From an uncultured Ruegeria sp. (GTDB lineage: Bacteria; Pseudomonadota; Alphaproteobacteria; Rhodobacterales; Rhodobacteraceae), in assembly GCF_947497005.1 (NCBI RefSeq), contig NZ_CANMFF010000015.1, positions 54,142 through 118,141 of the forward strand: a stretch of 64,000 nucleotides of DNA, in the 5' to 3' direction. The first letter of the stretch is position 1; every line of letters begins with the position of its first letter. The position numbers were made by a program, and so were the translations under genes. The notes beneath the pieces were generated by a model, which was not told where the DNA came from, searched no databases, and saw only the letters and a program-made list of their open reading frames with translations. Positions 42,725-51,192 of this stretch are shown here, one piece after another.

Positions 42725-43702
42725 ATGACGGCAAAATCAACTTCGGCAGCACCAAACCTGACCATTCGGCATTTCGACATCCTCGTCGCGCCGGGGTTCG
42801 TGCTGTTGGAACTGGCGTCGCTTGTGGACGTTCTGCGCGTCGCCAATCGTGTTTGCCCTTCACCGCCTTTTACCTACACCTATAGATCGTTGCGCGGAGG
42901 CCCTGTGGCTAGCAGTAGTGACGCGGTTGTTTCGACCGACCCAGTCCCGTCGCATCCCAAGGCCGATTACCTATTCGTTATCGGCAATAGCGATCCGGAC
43001 CAGCCTGATCTGTCGCTCGGTCGGATCGTCTCTGACTACACCTATCGAGACGCACAGGTCTTTCTGCTGGCTGAAGCGGCCAGTCGGTACATTGATGAAC
43101 AGGGCACCGATGATCTGGCCACCCATTGGGAGAACGCGTCGTTTCTGCAGGAACGCGGCGCGCGGTTCGAGGCAAAGCTAATGATCGCCACCGAAAACGG
43201 ACCTGTGGTGACATGTGCAGGGATGGGGGCCACGGCAGACATCGCGCTGGCCGTCATCGGGCGGCATATATCGGGGCCGGCGAAGATGACGGTCGCGGAT
43301 ATTCTGTTGCATGAACAAATCCGCGACTTTTCATCGATGCAGCCGTTTTCGGGGGCCAAGACCACCGCCACAGGTGATGGCAAGCTGGATCATTGCATAA
43401 AGCTGATGCAGGAGAATATCGAAGACCCGCTGCCAATCCGGCAGATTGTCGAGGATCTGAAGCTGTCGAATCGGTCACTCGAACGAAAATTCAAATCTGT
43501 CTTTGGCACCACTCCAAACGGTTTTTACCGAGAGATGCGGCTGGCAAAGGCCAATAATCTGTTGATGAACACAACCCTGAGCGTGCGTGAGATCGGCATG
43601 GCCTGCGGTTTTCCAAACGGATTCTCTTCTGTTTACAAAAGCTTTTTCGGGGTCACGCCCTTTGTCATGAGACGGAAAAAACGCCAGACCGCACAAAGAT
43701 GA
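42725..43702 (+). CDS. GlxA-family (GbdR-like) AraC-type transcription activator
   Basis: The 325-aa protein has an N-terminal DJ-1/PfpI-like glutamine amidotransferase-like sensor domain (residues 15-195) and a C-terminal AraC HTH pair (VEDLKLSNRSLERKFK, then IGMACGFPNGFSSVYKSFF). GbdR, CdhR and SouR, which control glycine-betaine, carnitine and sarcosine catabolism in pseudomonads, share this architecture. It is the last gene of the tight run and lies 90 bp before the second GcvT-type gene, which it may regulate. Confidence 0.87.
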   Translation: MTAKSTSAAPNLTIRHFDILVAPGFVLLELASLVDVLRVANRVCPSPPFTYTYRSLRGGPVASSSDAVVSTDPVPSHPKADYLFVIGNSDPDQPDLSLGRIVSDYTYRDAQVFLLAEAASRYIDEQGTDDLATHWENASFLQERGARFEAKLMIATENGPVVTCAGMGATADIALAVIGRHISGPAKMTVADILLHEQIRDFSSMQPFSGAKTTATGDGKLDHCIKLMQENIEDPLPIRQIVEDLKLSNRSLERKFKSVFGTTPNGFYREMRLAKANNLLMNTTLSVREIGMACGFPNGFSSVYKSFFGVTPFVMRRKKRQTAQR

Positions 43703-43792
43703 TTTTCCCGGATACCGTGACGCTTTTGATGCATTTATTGTCGATCCTCCATGCCATTCTGCCCAAAACCAAACACGAGTGGAGTCGTCACA

Positions 43793-46246
43793 ATGGTTGA
43801 TCTTCCCAGCAAGGCCCGAGTGGTCATCATCGGCGGTGGCGTCATCGGATGCTCAGTCGCATATCACCTGACCAAGAAGGGTTGGAAGGATGTTGTGCTG
43901 CTGGAACGCAAACAGCTGACCAGCGGTACCACCTGGCATGCGGCAGGCCTGATCGCGCAGCTGCGCGCCACCGCAAACATGACCAAACTGGCGAAATACA
44001 GCCAGGAACTGTATGGCTCGCTGGAAGAGGAAACTGGCGTCGCCACGGGCTTCAAGCGCTGCGGGTCGATCACCGTAGCCCTGACAGAAGAACGCAAGGA
44101 AGAGATCTATCGCCAGGCTGCGATGGCCCGGGCTTTTGGCGTCGAGGTCGAAGAAATCTCGAACGAGCGCGTGCAGGAATTGTATCCGCATATCAACCTC
44201 GAGGGCGTCAAAGGTGCCGTCTACCTGCCATTGGACGGGCAAGGTGATCCGGCCAATATTGCGTTGGCTTTGGCCAAGGGCGCGCGCCAACGTGGAGGCG
44301 TGGTGAAAGAGCGGGTGAAAGTCGCCAACATCGTCAAGCAGGGACGGTCGGTTACCGGCGTGGACTGGGTTGCAGATGACGGCAGCGCCTCAGGCCATAT
44401 CGAATGTGACATGGTGGTGAATTGTGCTGGCATGTGGGGCCACGAAGTTGGCCGGATGGCCGGTGTGAACGTACCGCTTCATGCGTGCGAGCACTTCTAC
44501 ATCGTCACCGAGAACATTGATGGCCTGACCCAGCTGCCTGTGCTGCGCGTGCCGGACGAGTGTGCTTACTATAAGGAAGACGCAGGTAAAATTCTGCTGG
44601 GCGCGTTTGAACCCAACGCAAAGCCTTGGGCAATGGATGGTATCCCTGACACGTTCGAATTCGACCAGCTGCCCGAGGATTTCGACCATTTTGAGCCCAT
44701 CCTCGAAGCCGCTTGTGAACGGATGCCGATGCTGGCCGAGGCCGGTATCCACACCTTCTTCAACGGTCCAGAGAGTTTTACGCCCGATGATGCGTACCAC
44801 CTGGGTCTGGCGCCTGAGATGGACAATGTCTGGATTGCCGCCGGGTTCAACTCGATCGGCATTCAGTCGGCCGGTGGTGCAGGCATGGCGCTGGCCGAGT
44901 GGATGGACACGGGCGAGAAACCCTTTGACCTCGGCGACGTGGACGTCAGCCGCATGCAGCCGTTCCAGGGTAATAGGCGCTATCTGTTCGAACGCTCGAA
45001 AGAGACACTGGGTCTGCTCTATGCGGACCATTATCCCTATCGCCAGAAAGCCACCGCTCGCGGCGTGCGCCGGACACCTTTCCATCATCACCTGTTGGAA
45101 CAGGGCGCCGTAATGGGCGAACTGGCCGGTTGGGAACGCGCCAACTGGTTCGCAAATGACGGCCAGGAACGGGAATACCAATACAGCTGGAAACGTCAGA
45201 ACTGGTTCGAGAACTCGGCCGCCGAACATAAGGCCGTGCGCGAAAATGTGGGCATGTATGACATGTCATCCTTCGGGAAAATCCGTGTCGAAGGCCCCGA
45301 TGCCGAGGAATTCATGAACTATATCGGTGGCGGCGATTACTCGGTGCCCAACGGCAAGATCGTCTATACGCAGTTCCTGAACCGTACCGGCGGAATTGAG
45401 GCGGACGTCACTGTGACCCGGCTGACTGAAACCGCATATCTGGTGGTAACTCCGGCAGCGACCCGTCTGGCGGATCAGACCTGGATGATGCGTCATTCAG
45501 GCAATTTCAAGGTTGTCATTACTGACGTGACAGTCGGTGAAGGTGTCTTGGCTGTCATGGGTCCGAATGCACGCATGCTGCTGGAAAAAGTCTCGCCCAA
45601 CGATTTCACGAACGCCACCAACCCGTTCGGCAGTGCGCAAGAGATTGAGATCGGCATGGGCCTCGCCCGTGCCCATCGCGTGACCTATGTGGGCGAGCTT
45701 GGATGGGAAATCTATGTGTCGTCCGACATGGCGGGCCACGTGTTCGAGACGCTTCATGAGGCCGGTCAGGACATGGGGTTGAAGCTTTGTGGTATGCACA
45801 TGATGGACAGCTGCCGGATCGAAAAGGGCTTCCGCCATTTCGGACATGACATCACCTGCGAAGATCATGTCGTCGACGCTGGTCTGGGTTTTGCCGTCAA
45901 GGTAGACAAAGGCAGCGATTTCATTGGGCGTGAAGCCGTGATTGCACGGAAAGAAAGTGGGCCCAAGAACCGACTGGTACAGTTCCGCCTGACAGAGTCT
46001 GAGCCTCTGCTGTTCCACAATGAACCGATCGTGCGCGATGGGGAATATGTGGGCTACCTGAGCTCGGGCAACTATGGCCACACACTCGGCGGTGCTATCG
46101 GTTTGGGTTATGTGCCGAGCGAAGGCGAGAAGGCCGCAGACGTTTTGGCCTCGACATACGAGATCGACGTTTGTGGCGTGAAGATCAAAGCCGATGCGTC
46201 TCTCAAACCCATGTACGACCCGAAATCCGAGCGGGTGAAAGTCTGA
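43793..46246 (+). CDS. GcvT-family FAD-dependent demethylase, paralogue 2
   Basis: The 817-aa protein has the same domain order as the gene at 37815: FAD domain (VIIGGGVIGCSV), His49 in TTWHAAGLIAQ, then GcvT tetrahydrofolate domains ending KMYDP-like (LKPMYDPKSERVKV). WHAAGLIAQ is the fuller form of the dimethylglycine/sarcosine dehydrogenase flavin-attachment motif, so this copy is the better candidate for the classical activity. The ATG at 43793 was chosen over 43751. The 90-bp gap upstream may hold its own promoter. Confidence 0.9.
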   Translation: MVDLPSKARVVIIGGGVIGCSVAYHLTKKGWKDVVLLERKQLTSGTTWHAAGLIAQLRATANMTKLAKYSQELYGSLEEETGVATGFKRCGSITVALTEERKEEIYRQAAMARAFGVEVEEISNERVQELYPHINLEGVKGAVYLPLDGQGDPANIALALAKGARQRGGVVKERVKVANIVKQGRSVTGVDWVADDGSASGHIECDMVVNCAGMWGHEVGRMAGVNVPLHACEHFYIVTENIDGLTQLPVLRVPDECAYYKEDAGKILLGAFEPNAKPWAMDGIPDTFEFDQLPEDFDHFEPILEAACERMPMLAEAGIHTFFNGPESFTPDDAYHLGLAPEMDNVWIAAGFNSIGIQSAGGAGMALAEWMDTGEKPFDLGDVDVSRMQPFQGNRRYLFERSKETLGLLYADHYPYRQKATARGVRRTPFHHHLLEQGAVMGELAGWERANWFANDGQEREYQYSWKRQNWFENSAAEHKAVRENVGMYDMSSFGKIRVEGPDAEEFMNYIGGGDYSVPNGKIVYTQFLNRTGGIEADVTVTRLTETAYLVVTPAATRLADQTWMMRHSGNFKVVITDVTVGEGVLAVMGPNARMLLEKVSPNDFTNATNPFGSAQEIEIGMGLARAHRVTYVGELGWEIYVSSDMAGHVFETLHEAGQDMGLKLCGMHMMDSCRIEKGFRHFGHDITCEDHVVDAGLGFAVKVDKGSDFIGREAVIARKESGPKNRLVQFRLTESEPLLFHNEPIVRDGEYVGYLSSGNYGHTLGGAIGLGYVPSEGEKAADVLASTYEIDVCGVKIKADASLKPMYDPKSERVKV

Positions 46247-46256
46247 CACACAGGGA

Positions 46257-46379
46257 AGGGGGGCTCTGCCGCCGCCGCCCGTGCCGGGCGACTCCCCCGA
46301 GGTATTTGGAGCCAGATGAAGCAGGGGATCGGTTCTTCATCTGGCCAAAAATACCTCGGAACGCGAGGCATAGCCTCGC
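46257..46379. repeat. Intergenic palindromic repeat, inverted pair (copies 2 and 3)
   Basis: A minus-oriented copy (46257-46320, GGGGGCTCTGCC side and CGAGGTATTTGG core) faces a plus-oriented copy (46336-46359, core ending ATACCTCGG). Their 24-bp cores would pair into a long imperfect stem. GCGAGGC-ATA-GCCTCGC follows at 46363-46379. The 263-bp gap downstream of the GcvT-type gene contains nothing else recognisable. Confidence 0.75.
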
Positions 46380-46510
46380 ATTTCCGGCAGCAAAAAAAAA
46401 TGCGGTCTGGTAACTCATCAAACATCGTTATGTGACACTTCACTGTTTTCAGAGTTTTCAACCTGTTCGGTTCTGCCGTAAACCGAACAGGTATCAACCG
46501 GAGACCCGAT

Positions 46511-47416
46511 GTGGCAGACACGCTTTTACCTTCTCAGAACACGGACACACCAAAAGGGCTTGCGCTGGCAGTCACGGCTTACGTCCTGTGGGGGTTTCTG
46601 CCTCTGTACATGAAAGCGCTGGATCATATGGGTCCGGTCGAGGTTGTGGCGCATCGTGTTATCTGGTCAGTGCCTTTGGCCGGGCTTTTGCTGGTCGTAT
46701 TGGGCCGAACCCGTGATCTGAAGGCTGCGCTTGGCAACCCGAAGATGTTGGGCATGGCCGCTTTGACAGCTGCGCTTATTTCCGTGAACTGGGCAATTTA
46801 TGTCTGGGCGATCTCAACGGGTCATGCATTGGATGCGGCATTGGGGTATTATATCAACCCTCTGTTCAGCATCGCGCTGGGGGCGATCTTGTTGCGCGAG
46901 CCATTGACGCGCACTCAGCTTTTTGCGGTCGGCCTTGCTGCGCTAGGCGTCCTGGTCATCGTATTGGAGGCCGGGCGGCTGCCTTGGGTTGCGCTTGCAT
47001 TGATGGTCAGCTGGGGGTTCTACGCGTTTTTCAAGCGTTCGCTGCCGATTGGGCCCAATCAGGGGTTCCTGCTTGAGGTTCTGATTCTATTGATCCCGGC
47101 TTTGGCCTACGTCACATGGCTGGGTATACAGGGCACTGGGCATTTTGGAATAACCACATCTGATACCGTTCTGTTGGCCTGTGCCGGGATTGTGACGGCC
47201 GTGCCATTGCTGGTCTACGCAAACGGCGCCAAGCTGGTGCGTCTATCCACCATGGGTATCCTGCAATACATAGCGCCGACCATGATTTTCATAACAGCGA
47301 TCACATTGTTCGGCGAAAAAATCGACACAGGTCGAATGATCGCTTTCCCACTGATCTGGGCGGCTCTGATCGTTTATTCAGTCCCGATGATTCGGCAGGC
47401 GCGGGCTCAGGCTTGA
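46511..47416 (+). CDS. rarD: EamA-family transporter RarD
   Basis: The 301-aa protein has ten membrane segments. AYVLWGFLPLYMKAL near the N-terminus and GYYINPLFSIALG near 115 match the RarD subgroup of drug/metabolite transporters (chloramphenicol-sensitive protein family). It starts with GTG at 46511 with GGAG 8 bp upstream; the ATG three bases earlier is in another frame. Substrate unknown. Its end overlaps the convergent SGNH gene by 10 bp. Confidence 0.87.
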   Translation: MADTLLPSQNTDTPKGLALAVTAYVLWGFLPLYMKALDHMGPVEVVAHRVIWSVPLAGLLLVVLGRTRDLKAALGNPKMLGMAALTAALISVNWAIYVWAISTGHALDAALGYYINPLFSIALGAILLREPLTRTQLFAVGLAALGVLVIVLEAGRLPWVALALMVSWGFYAFFKRSLPIGPNQGFLLEVLILLIPALAYVTWLGIQGTGHFGITTSDTVLLACAGIVTAVPLLVYANGAKLVRLSTMGILQYIAPTMIFITAITLFGEKIDTGRMIAFPLIWAALIVYSVPMIRQARAQA

Positions 47417-48117
47417 AGCAACATGCGCGCGGCCTTGTCGGCCCATAGATCATAGGTTCGGGGGCTAGGGTGATACCCGTCCGATGCGGCCAATGCCGGG
47501 TCGTCTGGCAGCTCGAGTTTCAGGTGCCGGACATGCGGAAAAGTGGAGACGACCTCTTGCAGGCCGCGATCCAGCCGCGCAGCCTGACGCCCAAGAACCC
47601 AGGCCAAAGGTTGAGGCAGCGCAGGAAACCGGTTCATCTGGGGCACTGCGGTGATGACAATTCGACGAGCGCCGAGATTTTCCGAGAGTATGCGGATAAG
47701 CCGCGTTTGGCGATTTGCAAACTGCCGTCGAGTGACCGCACGTGTGACATCGTTCACACCCAAAGCTGTGACAACCGCGTCGAATTCACCAGTCATCCTT
47801 TGCAGGCAATCAATCGTGTCCTGGGTTGTGTGTCCGGTTGTTGCTTCCAGTTTCCATTCTACCGAATGATGTTTGCCCAGTCGTTTGATCAGGTGGCCGG
47901 ACAGGGCCTGACCCTGTGTGCCAGCCCCCACCCCGGCTGCTGAACTGTCCCCTGTAATCAGCAGGCGCAAGCGAGGCCCGCGCCCGATACGACCCTCGCG
48001 CGGGCCCGTTGGTTCGGGCAGTAACCGAGCGTTGCGGCGCACCGACAAGCCCTGTGCAGCAAGTACAGGCAATAGCGGAACCCGCAGAATCTGGTCAGTT
48101 CCAAAAGAGCCGGGCAT
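47407..48117 (-). CDS. SGNH/GDSL-type hydrolase
   Basis: From the ATG at 48117 the protein has 236 aa and the SGNH blocks: LLITGDSSAAG with Ser58, the GxND block TALGVNDVTR near 120, and the C-terminal DGYHPSPRTYDLWAD with His. These form an esterase or lipase active site. No signal peptide is clear. It lies two bases after the NTF2-like gene, suggesting co-transcription. Substrate unknown. Confidence 0.85.
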   Translation of the reverse strand: MPGSFGTDQILRVPLLPVLAAQGLSVRRNARLLPEPTGPREGRIGRGPRLRLLITGDSSAAGVGAGTQGQALSGHLIKRLGKHHSVEWKLEATTGHTTQDTIDCLQRMTGEFDAVVTALGVNDVTRAVTRRQFANRQTRLIRILSENLGARRIVITAVPQMNRFPALPQPLAWVLGRQAARLDRGLQEVVSTFPHVRHLKLELPDDPALAASDGYHPSPRTYDLWADKAARMLLQA

Positions 48118-48119
48118 TG

Positions 48120-48530
48120 TCAGTTCAGTGCGTTTTTGAATTCCAGAAAACGAGGGTCTTTCATTACCCGCGTCATCATCGCCTGTCGCAGGGCACCCAC
48201 AGTCTTGTAGGGCCGCATGGCCACCTCGAAGGTTTGGATTAATCCTTGGTCGTTCAATGTGATGAGATCTACGCCGATGCCGTCCAGATCCCCAACCTTG
48301 CATTGAAATTCCAAGGCCCAGTCCTTCTCATTGCCCATGATCCTGCGATAGCGGAAGTCGGAAAAGACCTGCCCAACATGGCCCAGAACGGCCGCTACAG
48401 GCGCACGCCCGGTCCATGTGCTGTAATATGTCGGTGGCATGAACTGCACATCCTCGGCCAGAAGTTCGTGGATCAAGGCCTCGTCGCCTTTTGCGACCAC
48501 CTCTTGCATTCGTTCTATTGTCGGGTGCAT
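48120..48530 (-). CDS. NTF2/SnoaL-like small protein
   Basis: The 136-aa protein matches the cone-shaped NTF2-like fold: MHPTIERMQEVVAKGDEALIHELLAEDV, WTGRAPVAAVLGHV and EKDWALEFQCKVGDLDG. The family includes isomerases, hydrolases and binding proteins, so the function is open. AGGAGGAG lies 8 bp before the ATG at 48530. It is divergent from the RluA-type gene and precedes the SGNH hydrolase. Confidence 0.78.
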   Translation of the reverse strand: MHPTIERMQEVVAKGDEALIHELLAEDVQFMPPTYYSTWTGRAPVAAVLGHVGQVFSDFRYRRIMGNEKDWALEFQCKVGDLDGIGVDLITLNDQGLIQTFEVAMRPYKTVGALRQAMMTRVMKDPRFLEFKNALN

Positions 48531-48622
48531 TCCGTCTCCTCCTGGGCTGAAGGTCACCGAACATCGGGCAGTACGCAAGGACGACGTTGCGGGAGGTTGC
48601 CTGCTGCGATAGGCAGGCCCAC

Positions 48623-49270
48623 ATGAGCGAGACTTATGACCCCCCTCAAACCCCGCTGGATTTGCTGCACGAAGATGCACAGCTGATTGTTGTGAACAAA
48701 CCGTCAGGTTTGCTTTCAGTTCCGGGTAGGGGCGAGCACCTGTCCGACTGTCTTCTGACCCGAATTCAGGCCACATTCCCACAGGCGCTGCTGGTTCACC
48801 GGCTGGATCGGGACACATCCGGCGTCATTGTCTTTGCCCAGACGCCGCATGCCCAACGGAATCTTAGCATGCAATTCGAACAGCGGCAGACACGCAAAAC
48901 CTATGTTGCACGTGTCTGGGGAAGGCTGGAGCCAAAGACCGGCACTGTTGACCTGCCCTTGATCGTGGACTGGCCCAATCGACCCAGACAGATGGTCTGC
49001 CACGACACCGGAAAACCAGCGATCACCGACTGGAGGGTTCTTAAATTCGAAAGCGAAACAACGCGCGTTCGCTTGTTCCCTAAAACGGGCCGGTCTCATC
49101 AGTTGCGTGTTCATATGCAGGCGTTGGGTCATCCGATCCTGGGTGATCCGTTCTATGCAACCGGCGCGGCAGCCGGTTTCCCAAGGTTGATGTTGCATTC
49201 CGAAGAACTGCGCCTGAAACACCCGGAAGGCGGGCTTTCAATGAAATTTAGGGCTCGGCCTGAATTCTGA
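48623..49270 (+). CDS. RluA-family RNA pseudouridine synthase
   Basis: The 215-aa protein has the RluA motif LVHRLDRDTSGV with catalytic Asp62, and the C-terminal TGRSHQLRVHMQALGHPILGDPFY. It isomerises uridine in rRNA or tRNA; its target position is unknown. No S4 domain is present, consistent with the short RluA/TruC-like branch. The start at 48623 gives the usual N-terminus. Confidence 0.92.
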   Translation: MSETYDPPQTPLDLLHEDAQLIVVNKPSGLLSVPGRGEHLSDCLLTRIQATFPQALLVHRLDRDTSGVIVFAQTPHAQRNLSMQFEQRQTRKTYVARVWGRLEPKTGTVDLPLIVDWPNRPRQMVCHDTGKPAITDWRVLKFESETTRVRLFPKTGRSHQLRVHMQALGHPILGDPFYATGAAAGFPRLMLHSEELRLKHPEGGLSMKFRARPEF

Positions 49271-49272
49271 TC

Positions 49273-49464
49273 TCAGGCTGTGCTCGTCCACAGTATCTTC
49301 AGGTTGCCCAGTGAAAACCATCTGGTTCGCTTTTTCGAAGCGGGCTGCATGCACTGGCGCTCTCGTGCCATCTCGTGTTCAATCTCGAAGGCGCGCAACG
49401 CGTGACCCTGAGACCAGCGCCCAAGTTTCAAAGTCATCATGACATGGTTGTCGAGGTATGGCAT
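49273..49464 (-). CDS. Hypothetical 63-aa protein
   Basis: A small open frame (ATG at 49464) preceded on its strand by a GGGAA-type ribosome site. It is basic and helical (LKLGRWSQGHALRAFEIEHEMARERQ), ending in WTSTA; no family recognised. It is divergent from the WYL regulator across the operator-like region, and its stop is three bases from the convergent RluA-type gene. It could be real and regulated with the WYL gene, or a chance frame. Confidence 0.45.
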   Translation of the reverse strand: MPYLDNHVMMTLKLGRWSQGHALRAFEIEHEMARERQCMQPASKKRTRWFSLGNLKILWTSTA

Positions 49465-49510
49465 ATTCTTGTTCCCTTTTTCGATACCAGTTCAATTTCC
49501 CTCATCACTC

Positions 49511-49549
49511 CTGACACCCTCTTGTCAGTGGGGTGTGCTAGGGTGTCAG
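49511..49549. promoter_or_regulatory. Candidate operator of the WYL (YafY-like) regulator
   Basis: CTGACACCCT (49511-49520) and AGGGTGTCAG (49540-49549) are perfect 10-bp inverted repeats 19 bp apart. Extra TGTCAG (49523-49528) and TGACAG (49555-49560) half-sites lie nearby. They sit 20-60 bp before the regulator's ATG, as expected for autoregulation. Confidence 0.6.
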
Positions 49550-49569
49550 CATGTTGACAGGAGAATTCC

Positions 49570-50262
49570 ATGCGTCGTTCGACCCGTTTGTTTGAAATCA
49601 TTCAGATCCTGCGTGCTGCGGGCGCTCCGGTCACGGCAGAGGCGCTGGCCGCAAGGTTGGAGGTGTCCGTGCGCACGGTCTATCGCGATATTGCCGAGTT
49701 GCAGGCTCAGCGGACGCCCATCGAGGGTGAGGCCGGTATCGGGTACATAATGCGGCGTGGATACGATTTGCCGCCGCTGAATTTCGATGCGGAAGAGGTC
49801 GAGGCTTTGTGGGTTGGCCTGTCCCTGCTGGCACGTACCGGCGACAGCCATCTGCAGCGGGCTGCCAGCCGGATATGTCAGAAGATCGATGCGCTGCATT
49901 GCCCCGCGGATTGGCTGCAGGTTGCACCCTGGGGAGCTCCGGCGGACGATCCTGAGAAGGGCTGTATATCGGTTGCGCATTTTCGCGAAGCGATTCGGGC
50001 CGAGCAGAAAATTCGCATCACTTACGAAGATGGTAACGGCGAGCGTACCGTCCGGGTGGTGCGCCCTCTGGCGCTGGTCTACCATATTGAATGCACGTTG
50101 CTGGCAGGGTGGTGCGAACTGCGCAATGGCTTTCGCCATTTCCGCACCGACCGTATTTGGTCCAGCGAATGCACAGAAGATAGCTTTTCTGGGCAGAGCA
50201 GGTCGTTGCGCGATCTCTGGCAAGAGCAGAATCGTGCGGAAACCGCTATTGAGCCGGTCTGA
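49570..50262 (+). CDS. YafY-like transcription regulator (HTH_11 + WYL domain)
   Basis: The 230-aa protein has an N-terminal helix-turn-helix (VTAEALAARLEVSVRTVYRDI) and a WYL ligand-sensing domain (IRITYEDGNGERTVRVVRPLALVYH ... LAGWCELRNGFRHFRTDRI). WYL regulators respond to nucleic acids or small nucleotides. AGGAG lies 7 bp before the ATG, immediately after the operator-like inverted repeat. Targets are unknown; the divergent 63-aa gene is the closest candidate. Confidence 0.88.
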   Translation: MRRSTRLFEIIQILRAAGAPVTAEALAARLEVSVRTVYRDIAELQAQRTPIEGEAGIGYIMRRGYDLPPLNFDAEEVEALWVGLSLLARTGDSHLQRAASRICQKIDALHCPADWLQVAPWGAPADDPEKGCISVAHFREAIRAEQKIRITYEDGNGERTVRVVRPLALVYHIECTLLAGWCELRNGFRHFRTDRIWSSECTEDSFSGQSRSLRDLWQEQNRAETAIEPV

Positions 50263-50286
50263 GAATGCGTTTGGCGGGTATTCGCC

Positions 50287-50334
50287 TATATCACTGCATT
50301 GTTGCTTGAGCCTACATGCGCGCGCAGTGATATA
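50287..50334. promoter_or_regulatory. 11-bp inverted repeat in the OmpA-lipoprotein leader
   Basis: TATATCACTGC (50287-50297) and GCAGTGATATA (50324-50334) are perfect arms with a 26-bp loop. Inside, TTGAGC (50306) and GATATA (50329) are 17 bp apart and could be a promoter overlapping the right arm. No U-run follows, so a terminator is unlikely. Confidence 0.4.
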
Positions 50335-50388
50335 CTGAGCGGAAAGAGGTAAACCCGAAAAACGGGGACCGGAGCAGAAGGTGACATC

Positions 50389-51060
50389 ATGACGATTTCA
50401 AAGTTTTTCCTGGCAACCGGCTTGTGCTCAATCATGGCCATTTCGGCCTGTACCAATCCGGGCACGCTGACAGTACAAAACGATCCGAACCAGAACGCCA
50501 AACAGGGCGCACTCTTGGGTGGTCTTGTCGGCGCGGGTATCGGCGCGATTGCTAATGATTCAGATCCGTTGTTGGGGGCATTGGCCGGAGGTGCCATCGG
50601 GGCTGCCGGTGGTGGCGTGATAGGCAATCAGCTGGACCGTCAGGCCGCAGAATTGCGTCAGCAGCTGGCAAATGACGGAATTACGATTGTCAACGCAGGC
50701 GACCGCCTGATCGTGACGGTCCCGAATGACATCACCTTTGACACCGACAGTTCGACCGTGCGCCCGGCGCTGCGGTCCGATCTGGTGAAAGTCGGCCAGA
50801 ATCTGGTGAACTATCCTAACTCAAATGTGCAGATCATCGGACACACTGACAGTGACGGTGACGCGACCTATAACCAAGGTCTGTCCGAGCGCCGGGCAAA
50901 TGCGGTGGCTGATGTTCTTCAGGCCAATGGTGTCAACTACAGCCGTATCAGGACCATTGGTCAGGGTGAAAACAATCCGGTTGCGTCAAATCTGACACCG
51001 CAGGGCAAGTCGCAAAACCGCCGGGTCGAGATTGTCGTCGTACCCAGCGGCAACACGTAA
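50389..51060 (+). CDS. OmpA-family lipoprotein with glycine zipper
   Basis: The 223-aa protein has a lipoprotein signal (AISAC, acylated Cys21), a glycine-zipper region (GALLGGLVGAGIGAIAND and GGAIGAAGGGVIG, about residues 42-84), and a C-terminal OmpA peptidoglycan-binding domain (NVQIIGHTDSDGDATYNQGLS, then LTPQGKSQNRRVEIVV). It anchors the outer membrane to peptidoglycan. It is monocistronic, with a GC-rich terminator downstream. Confidence 0.92.
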   Translation: MTISKFFLATGLCSIMAISACTNPGTLTVQNDPNQNAKQGALLGGLVGAGIGAIANDSDPLLGALAGGAIGAAGGGVIGNQLDRQAAELRQQLANDGITIVNAGDRLIVTVPNDITFDTDSSTVRPALRSDLVKVGQNLVNYPNSNVQIIGHTDSDGDATYNQGLSERRANAVADVLQANGVNYSRIRTIGQGENNPVASNLTPQGKSQNRRVEIVVVPSGNT

Positions 51061-51078
51061 CTCCGGTTTCCTTTGATG

Positions 51079-51107
51079 AACGGGGTCGCCCAGGGGGCGG
51101 CCCCGTT
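51079..51107 (+). terminator. Terminator of the OmpA-lipoprotein gene
   Basis: AACGGGG (51079-51085) pairs with CCCCGTT (51101-51107), continued by TCGCC / GGCGG inside. The U-run is short (TTT), so it is a moderate terminator. Confidence 0.6.
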
Positions 51108-51192
51108 TGCGCATTGACTGTGCGTCAAATGGGGTTTGGATCAGCGCGATCTCGGTCTAACTTGCAGGAAACACTGAAACGGAGTTTCCCCG

